Shown: in pieces, positions 53,261 to 62,779 of the stretch | How the letters are laid out: the number at the start of each line of letters is the position of its first letter | How positions within the stretch are numbered: position 1 is the stretch's first letter | Source of the DNA: Mesorhizobium erdmanii USDA 3471 | Lineage (GTDB): Bacteria > Pseudomonadota > Alphaproteobacteria > Rhizobiales > Rhizobiaceae | DNA: 64,000 nt | Reading direction: 5' to 3' | Assembly (NCBI RefSeq): GCF_000472705.1 | Contig: NZ_AXAE01000016.1 | Location: forward strand, 152,605 to 216,604 | The notes under the pieces: model-generated | Database searches by the model: none | Told to the model about the DNA's origin: nothing | Seen by the model: only the letters and a program-made list of their open reading frames with translations | Made by a program: the position numbers and the translations under genes

Positions 53261-54814
53261 TCAGCCCTTGGCGACGGGCAGCGCGACGAAACGGTTGTTG
53301 TTGTCGCGGGTGATCTGCATCAGCACCGCCTTGCGTCCAGCCTTCACCGCGTCGGTCATCGCCTTGGCGACGTCGTCGGTGCCATTCACTTCGTTCGAGT
53401 TGACCGCGGTGATGATGTCGCCCGGCTGGATGCCGCGGTCGGCGGCATCGCTGTTGGGATCGACATCGGTCACGATAAGACCCTTGCCGTTTTCGGACTT
53501 GGTGACGGTGAGGCCGAGATCGGCCAGCGTATCAGGCTTGGCCGGAGCGGCAGGCTGCTGTTGCTGGTCGTTCGAGGCCTGCTTGTCGCTGGCCGGCAGC
53601 TTGCCGAGATCGACCTTGATCGTCTGGCTCTTGCCGTCGCGCCAGACGGTGACGTCGACCGACTTGCCCGGCGAATAGGCGCCGATCAGGCGGGCGAGCT
53701 CTTTCGGCGAAGCGACGTCCTTGCCCTCGACCTGGGTGATAACATCGCCGGCGGTGATGCCGGCCTTCTTGCCCGGACCATCGTCCTGGGCGCTCGACAC
53801 CAACGCGCCGTTGTTCGACTTCAGGCCGAGCGATTCGGCGATGTCAGACGTGACCGGCTGGATTTCGACGCCGAGCCAGCCGCGCTGCACCGCACCGTTC
53901 TTCATCAGGTCCTCGACAACCTGCTTGGCAGTCGAGGCGGGAATGTCGAAGGCAATGCCGACGCTGCCGCCCGAAGGCGAAAAGATCGCCGTGTTGATGC
54001 CGACCACCTGGCCGTTGAGATTGAAGGTCGGGCCGCCAGAATTGCCGCGATTGACCGAAGCGTCGATCTGCAGGAAATCGTCATACGGGCCAGCGCCAAT
54101 GTCACGACCGCGCGCCGAGACGATGCCGGCGGTGACGGTGCCGCCAAGGCCGAACGGATTGCCGACGGCCACGACCCAGTCGCCGACGCGAACCTTGGAA
54201 TCATCGGCGAAGTCGACATAGGTGAACTTGTTGCCGCCGCCGTCGACCTTCAGCACGGCGAGATCGGTGCGCGGGTCGGTACCGACCAGCTTGGCGTCGA
54301 GTTCCTTGCCGTCATTGGTCACCACGGTGAAGGCGGTGCCCTCTTCGACGACGTGGTTGTTGGTGACGAGGTAGCCGTCCTCGGAGATGAAGAAGCCGGA
54401 ACCCTGCGCAACCGGGCGCGGCTGATCGTTGTTGCGGTCGCGGTGACCGAGGCGGCGATGGCCTCCGTCGTTCTGGCCGTTTTGGTCGCCAAAGCCGCGG
54501 AACTCCTTGAAGAAGCGGCGCAGCTGCGGATTGTTGGGAAGATTGTCCAGACCGTCCTGGTCATCGGAGCCGTCATCGGCGGTCGGCTGGATCTTGGCTT
54601 TGACCTTGACGCTGACGACGGCGGGAGAGACACGCTCGACGACATCGGCGAAGCCTTGCACCTGCGGCGCCTCGACGCGTACGGCATCGGCCAGAACGGG
54701 GCTGGTACCTGTGGTCAGCGCGCCAACGCCGATCATGCCGGCAACGCCGACGGAAGCGGCGGCAGCCAGGAGACGCTTGCGGGTGCGGGAATATGAATTG
54801 GGGGCAATATTCAT
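53261..54814 (-). CDS. degP: Periplasmic serine protease DegP/HtrA (Do family)
   Basis: A 517-aa protein with a signal peptide (residues about 10-43), a trypsin-like domain with His154 (TNNHVV), Asp184 (TDLAVL) and Ser259 (RGNSGGP), then two PDZ domains (about 310-400 and 430-510). An unusual Asp/Gly/Asn-rich insert (about 78-135) lies in the loop before the catalytic domain. It degrades misfolded envelope proteins. ATG 54814 matches the signal peptide; the frame to 54913 is not supported. It lies downstream of cycL and upstream of the regulator pair. Confidence 0.95.
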   Translation of the reverse strand: MNIAPNSYSRTRKRLLAAAASVGVAGMIGVGALTTGTSPVLADAVRVEAPQVQGFADVVERVSPAVVSVKVKAKIQPTADDGSDDQDGLDNLPNNPQLRRFFKEFRGFGDQNGQNDGGHRRLGHRDRNNDQPRPVAQGSGFFISEDGYLVTNNHVVEEGTAFTVVTNDGKELDAKLVGTDPRTDLAVLKVDGGGNKFTYVDFADDSKVRVGDWVVAVGNPFGLGGTVTAGIVSARGRDIGAGPYDDFLQIDASVNRGNSGGPTFNLNGQVVGINTAIFSPSGGSVGIAFDIPASTAKQVVEDLMKNGAVQRGWLGVEIQPVTSDIAESLGLKSNNGALVSSAQDDGPGKKAGITAGDVITQVEGKDVASPKELARLIGAYSPGKSVDVTVWRDGKSQTIKVDLGKLPASDKQASNDQQQQPAAPAKPDTLADLGLTVTKSENGKGLIVTDVDPNSDAADRGIQPGDIITAVNSNEVNGTDDVAKAMTDAVKAGRKAVLMQITRDNNNRFVALPVAKG

Positions 54815-54949
54815 GGGGTCTCGTATCCTCTTTTCAAAGGGACGCGCCTTGATCGGCATCCTCAGGCAAGGAGAATTAGAGCGGCGCACATTACAGCGCC
54901 ATTTCCGACGCATGAAACTTTGGTAATGTTGGCGGGGCTGTCGCAGCCG

Positions 54950-55417
54950 TCAGTCGCGGTGGAGGATGGCATCCAATGCCGCCTGTTCGTCTGGCGACAG
55001 CGACTTGGTTGCCAAGGTCCGGCGCGACCGCGCGCTCAGCACGATGAATACGCCTCCGACCAGCAGCAACAGTACGGGCGTGCCCCAGAGCAACGCATTG
55101 CGCAGATCGAAACGCGGCTTCAGCAGCACGAACTCGCCGTAGCGGGAAACGACATAGTCCATGACCTGCTGGTCGGTGTCGCCGGCGACGAGACGCTGAC
55201 GCACCAGGATACGCAGGTCGCGAGCAAGGTCGGCATCGGATTCGTCGATCGACTGGTTCTGGCAGACCATGCAGCGCAGGCCCTCCGACAGCGTCCGCGC
55301 CCTCGCCTCGAGCACCGGATCGGCCAGCATCTCGTCAGGCTTCACCGCCTGCGCGGCGCCGGCGAAGAACAGCGCCAGCAGCAAGACAAGCGATGCCGCG
55401 GAAAACCGTGCCTTCAT
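54950..55417 (-). CDS. cycL: Cytochrome c maturation protein CycL/CcmH
   Basis: Periplasm-facing thiol protein that reduces apocytochrome c for haem attachment. The 155-aa product has a signal or anchor helix (7-23), the redox motif LRCMVCQNQSI (Cys49, Cys52), and a second membrane helix near 105-125. ATG 55417 overlaps the cycK stop by 4 bp (ATGA). Confidence 0.95.
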   Translation of the reverse strand: MKARFSAASLVLLLALFFAGAAQAVKPDEMLADPVLEARARTLSEGLRCMVCQNQSIDESDADLARDLRILVRQRLVAGDTDQQVMDYVVSRYGEFVLLKPRFDLRNALLWGTPVLLLLVGGVFIVLSARSRRTLATKSLSPDEQAALDAILHRD

Positions 55418-57405
55418 GGCAGCGCCACCGGCGCCGCCGTACTCGCCTGCTTGCGGCGCCGCGACGGCGCGCCGACGCGCAGGCGCCTGTCCATCAGCGA
55501 CATGGCCGCGCCCGCCATCATCACCAGCCCGCCGCCCCAGATCAGCGTCACCAGCGGCTTCCACCACAGGCGCACCACGACCGAACCGTCCTTGTTCTCA
55601 TCACCGAGCGAAATGTAGAGCTGGGAAAGCCCAAGCGTCTTGATGCCGGACTCCGTGGTGGTCGTCTGCCGCACCGGAAAGAACCGCTTGGCGGAACTGA
55701 TTTCGCCGACCGGACTGCCGCTGACGCCGATCAGTTCGAAGCGGCCACGGTCCTCGCTGTAGTTCGGCCCCTGCGTCGGATAGAGCCCGACGAAACGCAG
55801 CGTATGGCCTGACAATTCCACCGTCTCGCCGGCGCGCATGGTGAGGATTTTCTCGGTGCCGAAGGAGAGCGTGGCGACGATGCCGAGCAAAGTCAGGCCG
55901 AGGCCGAGATGGGCCAATGCCGTGCCGAAGACCGAGCGCGGCAGGCCAGCGAAGCGCCTGAACATCACGGAAGGTGCAACCGATCCGACGCCTGACTTCA
56001 CGGCGAGGTCGGTAAGCGCACCGGCGACCAGCCAGACGGCGAGGCCGATGCCGAGGGCGGCGAACACCGAAGCGCCGTCGACAAACAGGCCGGTGACCAG
56101 CACTGCCCCCAGCGCCAGCGCGAAGGCGGCCATCAGGCGCTGCGACGCGGCGATGACGTCGCCGCGCTTCCAGGCCAGCAGCGGGCCGAACGGGACGATG
56201 GCCAGAAGCGGCAGCATCAATGGGCCGAAAGTCAGGTCGAAGAAGGGAGCACCGACCGAGATCTTATCACCCGTCAGTGCTTCCAACGCCAACGGGTAGA
56301 GCGTGCCGACGAGCACGGTGGCGGTCGCTGTGGTCAGGAACAGATTGTTGAGGACGAGCGCGCCTTCCCGCGAGATCGGATGGAACAGGCCGCCGGCCGT
56401 CAAGCGCGAGGCGCGCAGCGCAAACAACGCCAGCGAGCCGCCGATGAACAGCGTCAAGATGCACAGGATGAAGACGCCGCGCGTCGGATCGGTGGCGAAG
56501 GCATGCACCGATGTGAGCACGCCCGAGCGCACCAGGAAGGTGCCGAGCAAGGACAGCGAAAAGGTGAGGATGGCGAGCAGCAGCGTCCAGATCTTCAGCG
56601 CCGAGCGCTTTTCCATGACGATGGCCGAATGCAACAGCGCGGTGCCCGCCAGCCATGGCATGAAGGAGGCGTTCTCGACCGGATCCCAGAACCAGAAGCC
56701 GCCCCAGCCGAGCTCGTAATAGGCCCAGTACGAACCCATGGCGATGCCGCCGGTCAGGAACATCCAGGCGACCAGCGTCCATGGCCGTACCCAGCGCGCC
56801 CAGGAGGCGTCGATGCGGCCTTCAATGAGGGCGGCGACGGAGAAGGAAAAACAGATCGAAAAGCCGACATAACCGAGATAGAGCAGCGGCGGATGAATTG
56901 CGAGGCCGAGATCCTGCAGGACCGGGTTGAGATCGCGGCCCTCGATCGGCGCCGGATTGAGCCGGATGAAGGGATTGGACGTCGCCAATATGAACAGGAA
57001 GAAGGCGGCGCCGATGGCGCCCTGCACGGCCAGCACGTTGGCGCGCAGCGTTGCCGGCAGGTTGGAACCGAAAGCCGCGACCAGGGCACCAAAGAACGTC
57101 AGGATAAGCACCCAGAGCAGCATCGAGCCTTCGTGATTGCCCCAGGTTCCTGTGATCTTGTAGATCATCGGCTGCAGCGAATGCGAATTCTCCCAGACGT
57201 TCGCCAGCGAAAAGTCGGAGCTCGCATAGGCACTCGCAAGTGCCGCGAAGGACAGCGCCGTCAACGCAAAGCCGGTCACCGCGACGGGACCGCCGACAGC
57301 CATCAGTCGCTGGTTGTTCAGCCGCGCGCCGAACAGCGGCACGATCGTCTGCACCAGCGAAAGCGCGAACGCCAGGACCAGGGCGAAATGTCCGGTTTCA
57401 ACCAT
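55414..57405 (-). CDS. cycK: Haem lyase subunit CycK/CcmF
   Basis: Polytopic membrane protein that joins haem to apocytochrome c. The 663-aa product has around 14 hydrophobic segments and the tryptophan-rich haem-handling motif GWGGFWFWDPVENASFMPW (near residues 228-246), plus conserved loop histidines such as the one in LAIHPPLLYLGY. ATG 57405 has GGTGAGAG upstream and is preferred over the GTG at 57414. It is the third gene of the cycHJKL operon. Confidence 0.95.
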   Translation of the reverse strand: MVETGHFALVLAFALSLVQTIVPLFGARLNNQRLMAVGGPVAVTGFALTALSFAALASAYASSDFSLANVWENSHSLQPMIYKITGTWGNHEGSMLLWVLILTFFGALVAAFGSNLPATLRANVLAVQGAIGAAFFLFILATSNPFIRLNPAPIEGRDLNPVLQDLGLAIHPPLLYLGYVGFSICFSFSVAALIEGRIDASWARWVRPWTLVAWMFLTGGIAMGSYWAYYELGWGGFWFWDPVENASFMPWLAGTALLHSAIVMEKRSALKIWTLLLAILTFSLSLLGTFLVRSGVLTSVHAFATDPTRGVFILCILTLFIGGSLALFALRASRLTAGGLFHPISREGALVLNNLFLTTATATVLVGTLYPLALEALTGDKISVGAPFFDLTFGPLMLPLLAIVPFGPLLAWKRGDVIAASQRLMAAFALALGAVLVTGLFVDGASVFAALGIGLAVWLVAGALTDLAVKSGVGSVAPSVMFRRFAGLPRSVFGTALAHLGLGLTLLGIVATLSFGTEKILTMRAGETVELSGHTLRFVGLYPTQGPNYSEDRGRFELIGVSGSPVGEISSAKRFFPVRQTTTTESGIKTLGLSQLYISLGDENKDGSVVVRLWWKPLVTLIWGGGLVMMAGAAMSLMDRRLRVGAPSRRRKQASTAAPVALP

Positions 57406-57443
57406 GGCTCTCACCGCGATCCGCTGCTGCTGTCCGCTCTGGT

Positions 57444-57887
57444 TCAGTCACTTTTGCTCTCCTGCCAGACGCCCTTGGCCTTCAGGCCGTCGGCCACTTC
57501 CTTGGGCATGTAGCGCTCGTCATGCTTGGCCAGCACGCTGTCGGCGACAAAGACACCGTCCGGGCCGAAAGTGCCTTCGGTGATGACGCCCTGCTCTTCG
57601 CGAAAAAGATCGGGCAGGATGCCGGTATAGGTGACCTTGACCGATTTATGCGTGTCGGTGACCGAAAAGGCGACGGTTGCCCCCTGCCCGCGCTGGATGG
57701 TGCCTTTTTCGACCAGCCCGCCGAGCCTGATGCGCTGGCCGGGCTGTACGCTCGCCGTGGTGAGGTCGGCCGGCATGTAGAAATAGGAGGCCTTCTGGCC
57801 AAGCGCATAGAAAGTCAGCCCGGTCGCGGCGCCCAGGAAAGCCAATCCGCCTGCAATGACCGACAGTCGTTTCTGCTTGCGGGTCAT
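57444..57887 (-). CDS. cycJ: Haem chaperone CycJ/CcmE
   Basis: Binds haem covalently and hands it to the haem lyase. The 147-aa product has an N-terminal membrane anchor (residues 8-29), an OB-fold beta domain and the haem-binding site [11 protein letters not shown] with His122 and Tyr126. It lies 8 bp downstream of cycH. Confidence 0.96.
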   Translation of the reverse strand: MTRKQKRLSVIAGGLAFLGAATGLTFYALGQKASYFYMPADLTTASVQPGQRIRLGGLVEKGTIQRGQGATVAFSVTDTHKSVKVTYTGILPDLFREEQGVITEGTFGPDGVFVADSVLAKHDERYMPKEVADGLKAKGVWQESKSD

Positions 57888-57895
57888 ATCCAGTT

Positions 57896-59029
57896 CTACT
57901 CCGTCGCCGCCAGGCCGAGCGAGGCGGCAAAGGCGGTGAGTTTCTTGGCTTCGTCACTGCCGGCACCAAAGACCGATATGGCGCGACCGAGCGCATCGCG
58001 CGCCTGATCGGCCTTGCCCAGCACGACATAGGAACGAACGAGCCGCATCCATCCTTCCGGGTCGCGCGGATTTTGCCGCAGTTTTTCGTCGAGGCCGGCG
58101 ACCATGGTGTTGATCATGGCTTCGCGGTCCTGCGGAGACAGGGAGGACGCGTTGTCGACATCCGCTGCATCGGGACCTTTCACAGCTGCGCTGGAACCGG
58201 CTTCAGGGCCCTCGGATTTAACCAATGCCTTTTCGACGGCATCGCGCCATGGCGAATCCGGCGGTAAAGTGCCTAGCATCGCTTGCCAGGCCGTGGCCGC
58301 TTCCTTGTTTCGCCCCTCCTGCGCCAGGGCCATGGCCAAGTAGAAGCTGGCTTTGGCATTGGCCGGATCGAGCTTCAGCGCCGCCTCGAAGGCATCCTGG
58401 GCATCGGCGGAAACGATGCCGCCCGCCGCACCGGCGATCGCCTCGCCGAGGCCGGCCTGACGCATGCCGCTGTCGCCGTCGAGGCGGATGGCGTTGCGAT
58501 AGGCGGCCACCGCGTCGGAAAAGCGCTGCATGCGCAGATAGACCGGGGCCAGCACGTCCCATCCCCTGCCGTCGGCAGGGTTGGCGGCAAGGTGGGCTTC
58601 GGCCCGCGCCACCAATTCGTCGACAGAACTGTCGGCCGGGTTCTTGGCCAGCCGTTGGCTGAGCGGCTGCGACGGCAAATCAGGCGAGCCGATCCGGCTG
58701 TAAACACCCCAGCTGACCAGCGGCACGGCCAGAACGGCCACGGTGGCGACGAGCCGTGAGGTGACCTGCCGGGTTGATGCCTTGCCGGCCGCATCGGCAT
58801 TGTCGAGGCGAAGGATGCGGCGACCTATCTCGGCGCGCGCCTCGGCCGCCTCAGCCGGCTGGATCAAGCCGCGCGCGGCGTCGCGGTCAAGCTCGGACAA
58901 TTGATCGCGATAGACCTCCAGGTCGTGATCGCCACTCGAAGATTCGCGATTCGGGCCAGCAGCCAATGGCAGCAGCACCGCCAGGCTCGCACCGAGCGTC
59001 AGTATCGCGGCTATGACCCAGAACAGCAT
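57896..59029 (-). CDS. cycH: Cytochrome c maturation protein CycH/CcmI
   Basis: Apocytochrome c chaperone of the haem-lyase complex. The 377-aa product has two N-terminal membrane helices (about 2-22 and 92-112) separated by a cytoplasmic loop with [17 protein letters not shown], then a periplasmic TPR domain (about 140-370). It is the first gene of cycHJKL; the operon promoter should lie in the 117 bp before it. Confidence 0.93.
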   Translation of the reverse strand: MLFWVIAAILTLGASLAVLLPLAAGPNRESSSGDHDLEVYRDQLSELDRDAARGLIQPAEAAEARAEIGRRILRLDNADAAGKASTRQVTSRLVATVAVLAVPLVSWGVYSRIGSPDLPSQPLSQRLAKNPADSSVDELVARAEAHLAANPADGRGWDVLAPVYLRMQRFSDAVAAYRNAIRLDGDSGMRQAGLGEAIAGAAGGIVSADAQDAFEAALKLDPANAKASFYLAMALAQEGRNKEAATAWQAMLGTLPPDSPWRDAVEKALVKSEGPEAGSSAAVKGPDAADVDNASSLSPQDREAMINTMVAGLDEKLRQNPRDPEGWMRLVRSYVVLGKADQARDALGRAISVFGAGSDEAKKLTAFAASLGLAATE

Positions 59030-59146
59030 GGTTCATCCAATAACGACAGAGCCCTGCCCTGCCAACACAGATGTCGTGCGACGCTTTGACGGCAGGCGCG
59101 CCTGATGTCCTTGATCGACATCAACCGGCCGGAGCCGGTCTGGATA

Positions 59147-59584
59147 TCAGGTCAGCGGCGTCCAGCTGCCATCGGCATTGCGGCAGGCGGTTCCGCGCGC
59201 GGTGACGCTGGCGCCCCCATTAAACACGGTTTGCGTATACTGGCGGCAATCCTGCGATCCCACACGGTAGGGCTGGGCCGGAACCACTTCGCCGTAACGC
59301 GAAGCCTGGTCGCCCTTCCACGCCACCTTCTGGCCACTGGTCGTATATTCAAGGGCCTTGTATTCGGCCTCGAGGGCGTTGCGCTTCTCCGTGGCACTGA
59401 GACTGCTGCCGATCGAGCCGCCAATCAGGCCGCCGCCCATTGCGGAAATGATCGAGGTCGTGACCTTGCCACCGGACGGAGGCGTCGAAGCCGGTGTTGG
59501 CGCGAGCGTTTGGCCCTTGCCGCTCAACGTGGAGCAGCCGGACACGGCCAGCAAGGCGGAAACAAGCGCGACGCGAATCTTCAT
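59147..59584 (-). CDS. Outer-membrane lipoprotein, glycine-zipper (17-kDa antigen-like)
   Basis: A 145-aa lipoprotein: signal MKIRVALVSALLAVSGC with the lipidated Cys at the end of the LAVSGC lipobox (residue 17), a Pro/Thr-rich spacer, then a glycine-zipper segment (SAMGGGLIGGSIGSSL, about 46-61) and a C-terminal domain with CRQYTQTV and TACRNADGSW, as in rickettsial 17-kDa-antigen-like proteins. ATG 59584 is preferred because the lipobox must follow closely; the frame to 59704 has no signal. It lies between feuQ and cycH. Confidence 0.87.
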   Translation of the reverse strand: MKIRVALVSALLAVSGCSTLSGKGQTLAPTPASTPPSGGKVTTSIISAMGGGLIGGSIGSSLSATEKRNALEAEYKALEYTTSGQKVAWKGDQASRYGEVVPAQPYRVGSQDCRQYTQTVFNGGASVTARGTACRNADGSWTPLT

Positions 59585-59813
59585 ACCAACAACCGGTCTT
59601 CTTGAGTTGGAGCCTGCCATGGATGCGCCGGGGGCCGCGTCATCGGAGAAGTAGGCGTGGCCATAGTATTGATATTTGTCGGAAATTTGGCCGCTGCCGG
59701 CCATTTCGAGAGCAATTCGATTGCTCCAGGATCAATCGGAATAGCTCCGGGAGTAATCGATAGGCCGCCATAACATACGCTTTCCGCCGCTGTCGATCGG
59801 TCTGACGAATGCG

Positions 59814-61262
59814 TCACCGAAGGCTCCGTAATCGCACCACTGCCTTCAATCCACCCAGGCCGGACCGTTCGAGAGCGAGAACGCCTCCATACTCGTTGAC
59901 AAGGTCGGCGACAATGGCCAGCCCCAGACCTGTTCCCGGTTTTGTCTCGTCCAGGCGCCTTCCACGCTTCAACGCATCGCGCGCCTTGTCCTCGGGAATG
60001 CCTGGTCCATCGTCGTCGATGCTGATCTCGAACAAATTGTCATCCTTGCCGGCCAGGGGTGCCACCGTGACCGACACCGCGCTCCTTGCCCATTTCATCG
60101 CATTTTCGAGAAGATTGCCGAGCAGCTCCTCGAGATCCTCGCGCTCGCCGGCAAAGACTATCTCCGTGGCCGGCAGCGACAGCGAAAGGCTGGTCTGCGG
60201 GTTGAGCTTCTGCAAGACCCGCACCATGCGCCGCACCAGCGGCGCCACCGGCGTTCGATAGACGACGCTGTCGCGTTGCGCCGCGACGCGGGCGCGCTGC
60301 AAATAATGGTCGACCTGCTTCTGCATCGAGGCGGCCTGCTCGGCGATCAATTGTCCCTTGGCGCCGCCAAGCGCCCGACCTTCGTTGAGCAGCACCGCCA
60401 GCGGCGTCTTCAGCGAATGGGCGAGATTGCCGACCTGGGTCCGCGAGCGCTCGACAATGCGTTTGTTGTTTTCGATCAAGGCGTTGGTTTCGTTGGCTAG
60501 TGGCTCTATCTCGGCCGGGAAGCGGCCGTCGAGCCGCTGCGCGGTGCCTTCGCGCACCATGGCCAACGCGTTGCGAACCCGGCGCAACGGCTGCAGGCCG
60601 AGCAGGATGGCAATGGCGTTGATGGCAATCATGCCGACGCCGAACAGGCTGAGATAGGTCAGCAGGCGGCGCTGGAAGGTGGAGATTTCCTGCTCGAGTT
60701 CGCTCTGGTTGCCCATGACGCGGAAGCGCGCGGCGCGGTTCTTGGCGTCGAGCACGAATTCGCTCTCGAACACTTCGAGCTGTTCGCCGTCGATGCCTTT
60801 GGCCGGATAGCTGCGCTGGAAGCTGGCATTGAAGGGTACCTCGGCGACGCTCGGCGACGGGATCTTGCTCGTCATCGACGACGAATGAAGGTCGCCATGC
60901 ACGCCTTCCGAGGCCGGCTCCACCGACCAGTACCAGCCCGAATTCGGCTCCGAGAAGCGCAGGTCGCCAAGGTCGGGAGCCCCGGTGAGCGCTCCCGTAT
61001 CGGAAATGCCGATGGACCCGATCAGGTTGAACAGATGCGCCGACAAAAGGCTGTCAAAGCCGCGCTCGCTGGCCTGCCGATAGAGCGTGGTGATCAGGGT
61101 GAAAATGACGACAAGGGTCAGGATCGCCCACACCGTGGAAAAGGCGATGACGCGAAACGTCAGCGAACGCGGCCACAAACGCAGCGAAAGCGGCGCCCTT
61201 GCGGTTGGTTTGAGCGGTTCCGAGTTACGCCTCCGGCTCGCGCATGCGGTAGCCCATGCCAC
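59814..61262 (-). CDS. feuQ: Sensor histidine kinase FeuQ (PhoQ-like)
   Basis: A membrane kinase of up to 482 aa that pairs with FeuP. TM1 (about 36-60) and TM2 (about 195-215) flank a periplasmic domain; HAMP, the HisKA motif QVGNLAHSLKTPLAVLLNE and a HATPase domain with DDGPGIPEDK and GTGLGLAIV follow. The GTG at 61262 overlaps feuP by 38 bp; a TTG further in (within LSLRLWPRS) is possible. FeuPQ of rhizobia has been linked to iron uptake and osmoadaptation (ndvA). The assignment rests on kinship and context, so other PhoQ-like roles remain possible. Confidence 0.82.
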   Translation of the reverse strand: MAWATACASRRRNSEPLKPTARAPLSLRLWPRSLTFRVIAFSTVWAILTLVVIFTLITTLYRQASERGFDSLLSAHLFNLIGSIGISDTGALTGAPDLGDLRFSEPNSGWYWSVEPASEGVHGDLHSSSMTSKIPSPSVAEVPFNASFQRSYPAKGIDGEQLEVFESEFVLDAKNRAARFRVMGNQSELEQEISTFQRRLLTYLSLFGVGMIAINAIAILLGLQPLRRVRNALAMVREGTAQRLDGRFPAEIEPLANETNALIENNKRIVERSRTQVGNLAHSLKTPLAVLLNEGRALGGAKGQLIAEQAASMQKQVDHYLQRARVAAQRDSVVYRTPVAPLVRRMVRVLQKLNPQTSLSLSLPATEIVFAGEREDLEELLGNLLENAMKWARSAVSVTVAPLAGKDDNLFEISIDDDGPGIPEDKARDALKRGRRLDETKPGTGLGLAIVADLVNEYGGVLALERSGLGGLKAVVRLRSLR

Positions 61263-61890
61263 GCACGGTTTCGATCATGTCGATGCCCATCTTCTTGCGC
61301 AGCCGCCCCACGAAAACCTCGATGGTGTTGGAATCGCGGTCGAAATCCTGATCGTAGAGATGCTCGACCAGTTCGGTGCGCGAGACCACCTCGCCCATAT
61401 GGTGCATCAGATAGGCAAGCAGGCGGAATTCGTGCGAGGTCAGCTTCAGCGGCACGCCATCGACATCGGCCTTCGAGGCCTTGGTGTCGAGCCGCAGCGG
61501 CCCGCAGGTGAGTTCGGACGAGGCATGGCCGGCGGCGCGGCGGATCAGCGCCCTGAGCCTTGCCAGCACCTCCTCGATGTGGAACGGCTTGGTAACATAG
61601 TCATCGGCGCCGGCATCGATACCCGAAACCTTGTCGCTCCAGCGGTCGCGCGCCGTCAGGATCAGCACCGGCATCTTGCGACCACCGCGGCGCCAGCGCT
61701 CCACCACGCTGATGCCGTCCATCTGCGGCAGGCCGATATCGAGCACGACGGCATCGTAGGGTTCGGTGTCGCCGAGGAAATGGCCTTCCTCGCCGTCAAA
61801 GGCACGGTCGACGACATAGCCGGCATCGACCAGCGCGTCCGCTATCTGCCGGTTGAGATCCTTGTCATCCTCGACGACGAGTACGCGCAT
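61225..61890 (-). CDS. feuP: Response regulator FeuP (PhoP-like)
   Basis: A 221-aa OmpR-family regulator: acidic pocket VVEDD, phospho-acceptor Asp51 in VVLDIGLPQMDG, switch Lys in VTKPFHIEE, and winged helix with LTSHEFRLLAYLMHHMGEVV and DSNTIEVFVGRLRKKM. It starts the feuP-feuQ unit. A small secreted-protein gene lies 90 bp upstream on the same strand. Confidence 0.87.
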   Translation of the reverse strand: MRVLVVEDDKDLNRQIADALVDAGYVVDRAFDGEEGHFLGDTEPYDAVVLDIGLPQMDGISVVERWRRGGRKMPVLILTARDRWSDKVSGIDAGADDYVTKPFHIEEVLARLRALIRRAAGHASSELTCGPLRLDTKASKADVDGVPLKLTSHEFRLLAYLMHHMGEVVSRTELVEHLYDQDFDRDSNTIEVFVGRLRKKMGIDMIETVRGMGYRMREPEA

Positions 61891-61980
61891 GCGGAGATCG
61901 ATACCTGTTGAAGTGCTCGTTCAGATATAGGCCGATTCCGGCGGCCTGGGAAACGGAGGCCCGCATGATGAACGATCGGG

Positions 61981-62280
61981 TCAGTTCTGGGGAACGACAA
62001 TCTCGGTACGACGCGGACGCTGGCCGTCCTTGCCGGGCACCAGCACGACGATGACGCAGACCTGCTGGCCACCGCGTGTCGACTGCGAGGCCTTGGCCAG
62101 CGTTCCGCCATTCTGCTCGGCCACCTGCTGGCCGATCGCGTAGCAGTCGGACGCGGCCAGGACGATCGGGCTGGCCTGGTCGGGCACGATCACCGGGATC
62201 GCTGTCGCCTGCGACGCGAACAGCCCGGCAGCACAGAGCGCCAGGGTCGCGGTTCGAAAGTGGGAGCGAAGCGTTTTCAT
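61981..62280 (-). CDS. Small secreted protein of unknown function
   Basis: A 99-aa exported protein with a signal peptide ending QATAIP near residue 28. The mature part contains ASDCYAIGQQVAEQNGGTLAK and QQVCVIVVLVPGKDGQRPRR, a two-cysteine beta-alpha-beta pattern faintly like PepSY-type domains, and ends EIVVPQN. It precedes feuP by 90 bp in the same direction, so it may be cotranscribed or be a target of FeuP. Family not identified. Confidence 0.7.
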   Translation of the reverse strand: MKTLRSHFRTATLALCAAGLFASQATAIPVIVPDQASPIVLAASDCYAIGQQVAEQNGGTLAKASQSTRGGQQVCVIVVLVPGKDGQRPRRTEIVVPQN

Positions 62281-62371
62281 GGTCGGCGTTGTAACGCATC
62301 GGTGCTGAACGTGAAATGAACAGTGATCGAGACGCCAGTCTAGACTCCGTTTCGGTCAGATTGAAAGCGCG

Positions 62372-62779
62372 TCAGGAATCTTCCTGCGTCAGCGCACGAA
62401 ACCGCAGCAGCCCGTGATGCACGAGGAGATCCTCGTCGTAACGGGCCTCGGTGAATTCAAGCGACAGCCGCGTGTGGCCGCGCGGGCCGATCACTAGCGC
62501 CGCATCGGTCAGGCGAGCCTTGATGGCGTCCATGATGGCAAGCGTTTCGGCGTCGCCCAGGGCTTTCGACCAGACATGCAGCGTGATCAGCTGATCGTCG
62601 TTGTTGTCGGCACCGGTGTTCCAGTCAAAGGCACTGGTCTGGCCGCAAGTGACGTAGGGAAAGGCGGCATTGTCAGTTGCCTGCTCGAGCAGCCCCGCAC
62701 CGCCCAGCAGCGCCGACAGGGACGCGTCGCTTTTAAGCCTCAGAAAAACTGCCTGCAGCAAATCGCCGGGCGCGGTCAT
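62372..62779 (-). CDS. DUF3168 protein (phage/gene-transfer-agent tail component-like)
   Basis: A 135-aa protein matching the DUF3168 pattern: LLQAVFLRLKSDASLSALLG, FPYVTCGQTSAFDWNTG, then QLITLHVWSKALGDAETLAIMDAIK and a C-terminal RYDEDLLVHHGLLRFRAL strand. In Rhodobacter-type gene transfer agents and related phages this family sits between the head-tail adaptor and the major tail protein. No other head or tail gene is present on either side here. ATG 62779 starts at the domain; the frame extends to 62821. Confidence 0.75.
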   Translation of the reverse strand: MTAPGDLLQAVFLRLKSDASLSALLGGAGLLEQATDNAAFPYVTCGQTSAFDWNTGADNNDDQLITLHVWSKALGDAETLAIMDAIKARLTDAALVIGPRGHTRLSLEFTEARYDEDLLVHHGLLRFRALTQEDS

